Positions 44,242 to 54,500 of a stretch of 64,000 nucleotides of DNA are shown here, piece by piece. The notes beneath the pieces were generated by a model. That model saw only the letters and a list, made by a program, of their open reading frames with translations, ran no database searches and was not told where the DNA came from. Both the position numbers and the translations under genes were made by a program. The stretch lies in contig JACKEA010000001.1 in the NCBI GenBank assembly GCA_020633235.1, positions 1,488,001 through 1,552,000 of the forward strand, read 5' to 3'. Position 1 is the first letter of the stretch; each line of letters begins with the position of its first letter. The DNA comes from Polyangiaceae bacterium (lineage in GTDB: Bacteria; Myxococcota_A; Polyangia; Polyangiales; Polyangiaceae).

Positions 44242-44324
44242 GTGGACTCGAGCAGCGACGTTGGCTGAGGCTTGGTGAGCCAAAAACCTGAACGAATCCG
44301 GGCGAAAGTAGGCGACGAACCGCC

Positions 44325-44354
44325 TTTACTTCGCGGCACTCGTCCGCCTATGCT
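44325..44354 (+). promoter_or_regulatory. Possible promoter of the TPR lipoprotein-gltI unit
   Basis: TTTACT (44325-44330), an 18-nt spacer and TATGCT (44349-44354), in the 332-nt gap between the gltG terminator and the TPR lipoprotein gene. The match is moderate. Nothing else is recognised in the gap. Confidence 0.4.
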
Positions 44355-44516
44355 GTAGCACCATTTGGGCCGATCACCCCGCGAGTGGGGTGTTTTCCGC
44401 TCGGGCAATCCGGGCGAATTTCGGTGTTTTAGGGAAGTCCAACCAAGCCTGAGTCGACTCTGCCGCTATGGGTCCCACCGCCCGACGGGGATCGAAGGAG
44501 AGAGGGTGAGCTCACG

Positions 44517-45440
44517 ATGAAACTGCGCATCGCAACGAAGGCCGCCGTGCTGGCCATCATGCTTTCCGGTGCCGTTCTCGGCTGCAGCCGCGACCACATC
44601 GAAGCGATCAATCTGGCCAACGAGGGCGACAAGTCGCTCAAGGTGAACGTCGAAGGCGCCATTCAAAAGTACGAGCAAGCCATCCAGCTGGATCCCACCA
44701 ATCACCGGATCCTCTGGAAGCTCGCCAAGGCCTACGAGAAGAAAGAAGACTGGGACAAGATGGCCTCGACGTTGTCCCGCGCGGTGCAAGTGGCGCCCGA
44801 CTTCGCAAACTACTGGTTCAAGCGTGGCTATGCGTTGGTACGCCAAGCGCAAAACGGAAACCCGGACGCCTACGAGGAAGCGAAGGAGCCGCTTCAAAAG
44901 TGCATCGAGAAGGATCCGAACTACGCGGAGTGTTACCACTTCCTCGGGGAATCCGATCTGTGGACGAATGACGAGCAGGGCGCCTTGGACAACTACACCA
45001 AGGCGATCGAGCACGATCCCACCACGGCGTACTTCTACCCATCCTTGGCGGAGCTTCTCATCACCCTGAAGTTCTACAAGGAAGCGGAGGCGGTCCTGAA
45101 GGAAGGAACGCGCATCATTCCGCCTGGCGAGAAGACGAACAACCAGCTCTACGGGATGTACATCCTCCGCTTCGAGGTCGCACAGGCGAGGGACGACAAG
45201 ACCGAAATGGTCGCCGCCATGGAAAAGGCACAGGAAGTTGCCGGCGACGAACACCCGGAGATTTCCTTCAACTTGGGCAGCACCTACGCCGTGATGGACC
45301 CGCCGCAGAAGGAGAAGGCGAACCGCTTGCTCAAGTCGTTCGTCAAGCGCGCGTGTCGTTCGGCAAACGCGGCCAAGTTCAAGGAACAATGCGAGACCGC
45401 GAACACGCTCATTCAGAAGCTCGGCGGCAGTGTCAACTGA
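44517..45440 (+). CDS. TPR lipoprotein of the glt cluster
   Basis: 307 residues. The signal sequence ends at lipobox AVLGC. Six or so TPR-like repeats follow (GAIQKYEQAIQLDPTNHRILWKLAKAYEKKEDWDKM, LDNYTKAIEHDPTTAYFYPSLAELLITLKFY). It is probably anchored in the outer membrane facing the periplasm. It sits where a further glt component would be expected but does not look like the barrel GltH of Myxococcus, so no symbol is given. A weak 7-bp hairpin (GCCGTGG/CCACGGC, 45484-45509) followed by TCTTTG lies between it and gltI. Confidence 0.82.
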   Translation: MKLRIATKAAVLAIMLSGAVLGCSRDHIEAINLANEGDKSLKVNVEGAIQKYEQAIQLDPTNHRILWKLAKAYEKKEDWDKMASTLSRAVQVAPDFANYWFKRGYALVRQAQNGNPDAYEEAKEPLQKCIEKDPNYAECYHFLGESDLWTNDEQGALDNYTKAIEHDPTTAYFYPSLAELLITLKFYKEAEAVLKEGTRIIPPGEKTNNQLYGMYILRFEVAQARDDKTEMVAAMEKAQEVAGDEHPEISFNLGSTYAVMDPPQKEKANRLLKSFVKRACRSANAAKFKEQCETANTLIQKLGGSVN

Positions 45441-45595
45441 CACCGTGAGACTGCTACGCGAGTCGAGAGCGACACTGTCGGTGGCCGTGGTGCGCGCAGC
45501 GCCCACGGCTCTTTGCATGAAGACGATGGATGCGAAGCACGCTGCCCGGCGTGCTTTCGCCGAGGCGCCATAGTGCGTCAGTTGCCCGAGGAAGC

Positions 45596-48500
45596 ATGGA
45601 TCTAGAGCAGCGTCTGAACCACCTTGAGAGCCACCACGACTGGCAGGGGCTGACTGAAGCCCTGGAGCAGAGCATCGTCAGCTCGGAAGACGCCAGCGTT
45701 AAGGCCGACCTCCATCTCAGGTTGGGCCGACTGCTCCACACTCGCTTCTTGCAGGGTGTGAAGGCACTCAAGCACTTCCAGGACGCGTACAAGCTGAATC
45801 CCGCGTTGGTGGAAGCCTTGGCCGAGGCACGTTTGATCTATTGGGAGCTCGGCAAGCTCAACATGGTCCAGAAGCTGCTGGAGCTGCAGCTGAAGAACAC
45901 CGAGGACCCCACCGTTGTCGGCGCGTTGTATCGCGAGCTCGGGGACGTGCACTGCGATCTGGGTGACTACGAGCGCGCTGCGGATGCCTATGCCCACGCA
46001 CTGTCCTCAGCGGATGGCGAGGCCGACGCGGTCGGGCAGCTGCTCGAGGACGTGATGGTTGGCACCGAGGACTGGCAGGAGCGCATCGGTCTGCTCTTGC
46101 GCAGCGCACATCAAGCGCAATCTGCCTCGGAAAGGGCCGACTGCTTCCTCCGCGCTGCCCGAATTGCGCGCCGCTATGCCCCCGAAGAGGTGGAGAACAT
46201 CCTCGCTCAGGCGTACACGTCCGATCCCGAGAGCGTTTCCGCAGCGACTCTGTACGAAGGGTTGCTCGTCGAGTCCGAGCGAACCGAAGCGATTCTCGAA
46301 CGGCAGCGCGAAGTTCTGGACTCCATCGAAGACCCAAAGGAGCGTGCGAGTGTCGCGTTTCGCTTTGGCGTTCGCTGGGCGCTGCGGCACGGCAATCCGG
46401 AGATCGGCGCAGAGCTGCTCGAGCAGGTGGTGGCGCTCGACCCATCCCACGAGGCCGCGTTCAACTTCCTGCGCGACACCTACGGCGCCAAAGGCGGGGA
46501 CTGGGAGAGGGTGGTGGTGCTTGCCGAGAAGCTTGCGGACTCCGGCGCCTCAGGCTCGGCATATCTCCTGGCGACCGCCGGCAACTTGGTCTGGAAGGAG
46601 ATGGGCGATCTGATTCGCGCGCGGAGCTTCTTCGAGAAGCTGGCGGCGCTGGACCCAGACCACCCGATCCTCAAGTCTTTCGAGGCGCAGATTGGGGCGT
46701 CGCTCTCGGGAGGGACGCGAGAGGTCACACCGGAGCTCGACGTCGCGTCGGAGCCCGAGACTGCTGCGGAGCCCGTAGCAGAGGTGGAAGCGGAGGCCGC
46801 AACGCCAGAGACTGCGGACGTCGAACCCGAGGCCGCGCCGGCAGAGGCCGCTCCGCCGGCGCCAGCGGACGAAGCGAAGATTGCTCAGCTCCGAGCGGAC
46901 CTCGAGGAACAGGAAAGCGCGAAGCGCTACCACGAGTACGTCAAGACGTTGGTCGCACTCGCCGACGAGGTGCCCGACACGGCGGAAAAGGTCGAGCTGT
47001 ACATGAAGGCGGCCGACCTCTACGTGAATAAGTTCGTCAACCAGGCCGAAGCAGTTCGGACTTACGAGCACATTCTCGAGGTCGATCCGGAGAATCGAGA
47101 CGCGATCGACTACCTGCGCCAGATGTACGAGAAGCGCCGAGATTGGGAGAAGCTGATTCAGCTGAACACCCAAGAGGCGGAGCGCATGGAGCCCGGGCCA
47201 GAGCGGGTGCAGGCGTTCAAGGACATCGCGCAGCTCGCTACGGATCGCGTCAAGAAGCCCGACGTGTGCATCGATCTGTGGTCCGTCGTCTTGCGCAACG
47301 ATCCGGACGACCTGGACGCGCTCGGGGCGCTGGGCCAGATGTACGAGCGAGCTCGGGACTACGAAAAGCTCGCTGACGTGCTCGAGAAGCAAGCCGAGCT
47401 CACCCTCGAGACCAAGGAACGCGTCCAGATCCTCACCAAGCTGGGTCAAGTGACGGGCGACCGTCTGAAGGACGACGCGCGCGCAGCCGAGGCGTACCGG
47501 ACGCTCTTGACTCTGTCGCCCGACGACCGTCGCGCGCAAGAGCAGCTCAAGAAGCGCTACATCTCGTTGGGGCGATGGGACGACCTCGAGGTTTTCTACG
47601 CCGAGAGCGGGAAGTGGGACGAGTTCATCCGCGTCTTGGAGAGTAACGAATCGAGGGCGGACAGCGACGAGCAACGCATCGGCATGCTGATGAAGGTTGC
47701 CGAGCTGTGGATGACTCAGAAGGGCAAGCCGGACCGCGCGGCGCGTGCCTACGAAAAGATCCTCAACATCGACGAAAACAGTCTCGACGCGGCAGAACGG
47801 CTCATTCCGATCTACGAAAGTGCCAACAACCCGAAGGGCCTGTCCGGCGCCATCGAGGTCAAGCTGGGGCACGTGCAGGATCCGAATGAGCGCCTGCAAC
47901 TCCTGCGCAGCGTTGCAGAGCTCTACGAGACGCGGATCAACGACAAGCCCAAGGCGTTCGAACGCTATCTCGCGGCGTTCGAGATCGCGACGTCTGACGA
48001 GCAGAGCCAGGCGGATTTGGAGCGGGCCGCTCAGCTCACGGGACAGTGGGACGAGGTCGTGACCGCGTACAAGAACGCGATCGCGGCGGCCGACGAGGCC
48101 GGTGACGGCTACGGCGCCAACGCTCTACGACTGCGGTTGGGCCGCGTGTTGGTCGAGGAAGTACAGCGTGTGGACGAGGCGTTGACCGAGTACCGCGCGG
48201 TGTACGAGAGCGAGCCGGAGAACGGCGTCGCTCTGGAGGCACTCGAGCGGCTGTACCGCGAAACCGAGCGCTGGCGTGACCTGCTGGACGTCTACGGCAA
48301 GAAGCGAGAGCTGGCGGCGGACACGGAAGAACGTAAGCAAATTCTTTATGAAATCGCGCGCTTGTACGAGGCTCAGCTGGGGGAGCCGGCGCACGCGATC
48401 GAGACCTATCAGGCCGTGTTGGAAGACGATCCCATCGATGGGGTCGCCCTCGAGGCTTTGGACCGTCTCTACCTCGAGACGGAGTCTTGGGAGAGCTACG

Positions 48501-51500
48501 CCGACGTGCTTCGACGTCGGATCGAGCTCGACGTGGCGGAAGAAGATCTCGTCGATCTCAAGTTCCGTTTGGCGGAGACGCAACGGAAGCACTTGAGCGA
48601 GGACGCTGCTGCACTCACGAACTACCGCGAGATCCTGTTCCTGAACCAGGAGCACGAAGGCGCTCGTCAGGCGCTGGAAGGATTGCTGCGGCACGAGACC
48701 CTGAGCGCCGAAGCGGCGAGCATTCTCGAAGCCATCTACGAGGTCCGTGAGGACTGGGAGAAGCTGATCGGAGCGCTCGAGATCCTGGCGGCGGCGGACT
48801 CCGAGCAGGAGCGCCGGGTTTCGTTGCTTCGAAAGATCGCGTTCGTGGCGGCGAATCAGCTTGGCGCGCTCGATCGCGCGATGGACGCGCAGGCGCGGGC
48901 ACTCAAGGAGGATCCCTCCTTGGCAGACTCCAGACTCGAGCTGGAGCAACTGGCAGAGGCCGCTGCCGCTTGGGATCGACTCATCGCGATCTACGGAGAC
49001 ATTGCCGCCGGCCTGTCGGATCCGATCTTGGCGCGCGAGTACTGGATGCGGCTCGCCGACATCGAGGAACGCCTCGACAAGATCGCCGAAGCCGCCGAGA
49101 GCTACGAGAAGGTCCTGGCCCTGGATCCTTCGGATACCGAGGCGCTTCAGGCGATGGACGCGCTGTATCGGCGCACGGAGCACTGGGAGGAGCTGGTCGG
49201 CGTGTTCCGCCGCCGAATCGACCTCACCGTCGATGGCGCCGAGCGGGAAGCGCTCTACTCGCAGATGGCTCAGGTCTACGAGGAGAAGCTGGGCAAGCCC
49301 GACGACGCAATCCTCGCATACCGCGAAGTGCTGGGCATCGACCCGGCCAGCCAGCTGGCGCTCAGCGCCTTGGATGGATTGTTCACCCGGCAGAGCATGT
49401 GGAACGAGCTGGCGGAGAACTTGGAGACCCAGCTCACGCTGGCCGACACCGAGCTCGGACAGCTGGAGCTGATGCTCCGGCTGGCGGCTCTCCGGCAGTC
49501 CCAGATGGGGCAGACGGAAGCGGCGATCGAAGGATACCGACAGGTTCTCGACCGCGATCCGACCAACCAAGCGGCCCTGGAGGCGTTGGAGCAGCTGGGG
49601 CGCGAGGCCGAGCACGAGCTCGCGATCGCGGAGATCCTCGAGCCTTTGTATCGCAACCAAGGCGATTTCCAGAAGTTGATCGGCGTGCACGAGGTGCAGG
49701 TGCGGCGCGCGGAGGACACGCACCGCCGAGTCGAGCTGCTGCATCAGATCGCCGAGCTGTACGAAGACGCAGCGGGTGACGTGAACGCTGCCTTCGACAC
49801 GCTGGCGCGCGCGCTCGCGGCGGATCCCTCGCACGAAGGAACGCAGGCTACCCTGGATCGGTTGGCACGCGTCACCGGTCGTTTTCAGGATCTGGCGGGC
49901 GTGTTTCAGCAGCTTGCCGAACGCCAAGAGGACGCAGAGCTCGGCAGCCAGCTCTACACCTTTGCTGCTCGGGTTCACGAGAACGACGTTGGTGACATCG
50001 ACAAGGCAATCGAGCTCTACCGGCAGGTACTGAGCATCGACCCGATGAACTTGCCTGCTGCGGAGTCACTGCAGGCACTGTTCCAATCCACGGAACGCTA
50101 CGCGGACATGTCGCTCATCCTTCAGCGGAAGGCGACCATCCTCGACTTGGTCGATGATCAGAAGGCCGCTCTGTATCAAGCGGCGGCCTTGGAAGAGGAG
50201 CTCCTCGAGCGCAAGGAAAACGCCATTGGCGTCTACCTCAAGATCCTCGAAATAGACCCGGAGGATCTGCGAAGCATCGATGCGCTGATCAATCTCTACC
50301 TCGGGCTTTCGCGCTGGGAAGAGCTTCTGGGCGTCTACGGCAAGAAGGCGGATCTCGTCATCGACATCGAGGAAAAGAAGCTCATCTTCTACCAAGTGGG
50401 CGCCGTCTTCGAGCGCGAGCTCAGCGACGTCACGCGTGCGATCGACACCTATCAGCGAGTGCTCGAGCTCGATCCGGACGACCTCACGGCTCTTGGCCGA
50501 CTCGACGTCTTGTACCAAGCCGCGGAAAACTGGCAGGAGCTACTCAGCGTCCTGACCCACGAGGCAGAGCTAACGGCCGACCCCGCGGAGGCCGTGAGCT
50601 ACCAGTATCGGATCGCGGAGCTGTACGAGAGACACCTCGACGACGTCGAACGCGCCGTCGAGCTGTACCGTGACATCCTCGGGATCATCCCCGATCACGC
50701 ACCGACGCTCACGGCGCTGGAGGGAATCAAGAACGGCAGCCGGGCGCCAATGGCAGCAGCCAGCGTGCTCGAGCCCGTGTACGACGCGATGGGTGAGTGG
50801 GCCCGGCTGATCAGCGTGCTGCAAGTGCAGGCTCAGTTTGCGGACGACGCCTTCCTCAAGGTCGACCTTCTCCATCGCATTGCCCGACTGTACGAGGAGA
50901 ATCTCGGCGATCACGCGAGCGCGTTCGAGACCTATGCCCGAGCGGTTGCGGAAGACAGCCAGAACGAGGAGTCTCTCGCGTCGCTCGAGCGGCTTGCGAT
51001 GCTGATCGAGCGCTGGCCCGCCGTCGCGTCCCTCTACGACCAGGAGCTCGAGAAGCTCGCAGAGGAGCCCGAGCGGTTGGTGGAGTTGGGTCTACGCGTA
51101 GCCCAGGTTTACGAAGTCCAGCTCGAGGACGTGGACAACGCCGTCGCCCGCTACCGCCGCGTGCTGGAGGCGGATCCCGAAAACCAGAGCGCCGTTCGCG
51201 CACTCGATCGGCTCTTCTCGCAAACCGAGCGGTGGCAGGATCTCGCCGAGATCTTGCTGCGTGAGGCGGAGATCGGGCAGAGCCCGGAGGAGATCCTCGA
51301 GTTCAAGTATCGGATGGGTCAGGTCTACCAGGTCCGTCTGGGCGACTTGGAGCATGCCATCGATGCGTACCGAGAGGTGCTCGCTGCAGCTCCGGAACAC
51401 GTGGAGACGCTGTCGGCTTTGGAAGGTCTGTTCGAGACCGGCACCAAGCAGCAGGAAATCGCTGAGATCCTCGAGCCGCTCTACCAGTCCACGGCCGAGT

Positions 51501-54500
51501 GGGAGAAGTTGATTCGAGTCCGTGAAGCGCAGCTTGCGCACACCACGGACCCCGAGCTCCGGGCGACGATGTACCACCGGATCGCAGAGGACGCGGAGGA
51601 GCGACTGCTCGACGCGGTACTCGCCTTCAATGTCTACGTGCGGGCGATCAAAGAAGCCCCGCTGGACGAGCGGACCGGCGACGAGATTGAGCGGCTTGCC
51701 GCCATGATCGACGGCGGTTGGGAGCAGCTCGCCAACGCCTATGCTGACGTGCTTAGTCTGGAAGGCGTGGACGTGTCCGTTCAGGCGCTCATCGGCAAGC
51801 GTCTCGCGCGGGTCTTCGAAGAGGAGCTCGCCGACGTGGCGAAGGCGGAGGAGACGTACCGCTACGTTCTTACCGTGGCGCCGGGAGAGGCGGATGCGCT
51901 CGAGAATCTCGACCGCATCTATAGCTCCCTGGAGCAATGGGGCGAGTTGGCGGGCGTGTTGGAACAGCGCGCCGCCATCGCCGAAGACCAGCTGGAGAAG
52001 GTCGAGCTCTATGCTCGCCTCGGTCAGGTCTACGAGGAGCAGCTGGCGCAGGTCCCCGACGCCATCCGCGCCTACCGCGTGATCTTCGACGAGCTCGAGC
52101 CCGCGAACGAAGAGGCCATTGCGGCGCTCGGTCGCATTTACGAGCTGACCGAGTCGTGGAGCGAGCTGGACGCGGTCTACCGTCGCGAGCTGGAGAACGC
52201 CGTGGGCGACGTGCAGGAGGCGGAAATCCGCGCCAAGATGGCACGTCTCGCCTCCGAACGGCTGGGCAAGACGGAGGAAGCCGTCGAAGGCTGGAAGCGT
52301 GTTCTCGATCTACGCGGCGAGGACCCCGAGGCGCTCTGGGCCTTGGCGGGCCTGTACGAGTCTCAGGGCCAGTGGGCGGAGCTCACGGACGTTCTCGAGC
52401 GCCATTTCGACATCGCGGACAGCGACGAGGAACGAGTCAACATCCTCACCCGCCGGGCGCGGCTGTTCAAGGAGCAGCTGGGGCGCGACGACGAGGCGCT
52501 GGAGACTTGGCAGCGCGTGCTGGACATCGACTTTTCGAACATCGCCGCTTTGCGAGCGATTGCCAACATCTGGCGCGAACGGCAGGACCCGCAGGAGCTG
52601 GTGAGCGCCCTGCACGCGACGATTGATCGCGCTGCGGCGCTGCTCGAGGCGGAAGAGCTGAAGAGCATCTACCGGGAGCTGGGCAAGACCTACGGGGAGG
52701 TGCTCGAGCAACCGTTCGACGCGTCCGAGGCATGGCGCCACTTGCTGGACGTCGATCCGGCGGACTTCGAGGCGATGGACGAGCTCGAGAAGTCCTACCG
52801 CGCCGAGGAGCGCTGGGCGGACGTCGTTGGCGTGAAGATGCAGCGCGCCGAAGCGCTGCCGGAGCCGACCGAGCAAATCCGCGAGCTGCTCGAGGTCACC
52901 CAGATCTGGAAGAAAGAGGTCAACGACTACGACGCGGCGACCCCTGCCTTCGAGCGCGTTCTGGGCATCGACCCCACCCACGAGGAGGCCTTCGAGGCCC
53001 TCGAACGGCTGCACACCGCCGCGGGGCGTTGGGAGCCGTTGGTGGAGCTGTACCTCAATCGTCTCGAGACGCGAGAAGAGGTCGAGGAGAAGAGCGATCT
53101 ACTGCGGCGCATCGCACGAGTCTTCGAGGAGCACCTCGACGACAACAACCAGGCGTTTGACGCCCTGGTCAACGCGTTCAGTGAGGACTTCGGCGATGAC
53201 GAAACCGTGCGCTATCTCGAGCGCATGGCGCAGGCCACGGGTCGCTGGGGCGAGCTGATCAACACGGCCAATGCCTGGCTCCAGGAGCAGGCTGACGACC
53301 GCGCCAAGATCCAACTCTGCTTGCGCCTCGGCAAGTGGTACGGCGAGGACCTCGGCCACCCCGAGTACGCCCAGCCTTACTACGCCCAGATCATGCAGCT
53401 GGACCCGAACAACGTTCAGGTCCTGCGGCAGATGGCCGCCATCCACCGCATGGGTGCGCAGTGGCAGAAGATGGGCGAGACGCTGACCCGCGCTTTGGAC
53501 GTCGCGGTGGCGAACGAGGATCGCAAGGCGATCCTCGTCGACCTGGGTGAGTTGCTCCACAAGCACATGGGGCAAGCCGACCAGGGCATCGCCTTCTACA
53601 AGCGCGCCCTGGAAGTGGATCCGCTCCACCTGCCGGCGCTCGAAGCGCTGGAGGTGATTTACGACGAACGCTCCAACCATTCCGAGCTCGTACAGATCTT
53701 GAACAGCAAGGTTCAGGCGCTGGAGGACTCCGAGCAGATCGCTCAGCACAAGCTCCGTATGGGCGGATTGTACGAGACGGCGCTCGGCGATTTCGAACGC
53801 GCCGGCAAGGTCTATCGCGAGGTCTTGGAGCTGGACGGCTCCAACATCTTCGCGCTGCGTGGTCTCGAGCGCATCTACGAAGCCCTGCAAGATTGGCCGG
53901 ATCTGGTCGAAATCCTCGAACGGCAGCTCGATGTGGTCGAGACCGAGCGGGAGCGTGTCGACGTACTCCTCAAGCTGGCGAACATCCAAGAGGAGCAATT
54001 CCTCAAGGCCGATGTAGCCGCCCAACGGCTGGAGCAAGCGCTGGAGATCGATCCGGGGTCCGAGGCCGCCTACGTGGCGTTGGAGCGATGCTATCGCCGG
54101 CTCAAGCAGTGGCTCGATCTCATCAACACGTACGAGCGGCACATCAGCGAAGCCGCGGACACTCCGACCAAGATCGAGATCTATGGCTACGTGGCGCAGG
54201 TGTACTCCGACGAGGTCGGAGACACCGATCGCTCCATCGACGCCTACCAGAACATCGTCGACCTGGACGAGAACAACATTCCAGCCCTCGAAGCCCTGAG
54301 CCGGCTCTACGAGAAGCAGGATGACCCTGCGCGCGCCATCGACGCCATGTCACGGGTGGCGGACCTGACCACTGACGGCAATCAGCGCGTCGAGACGTAC
54401 TACCGCATCGGCAAGTCACTGGAAGAGAAGTTGGGCGACCGCATGGCGGCCCAGGAGCGTTTCGAGATGGCGCTCGATCTCGACCCGTCTCACCTGCCGT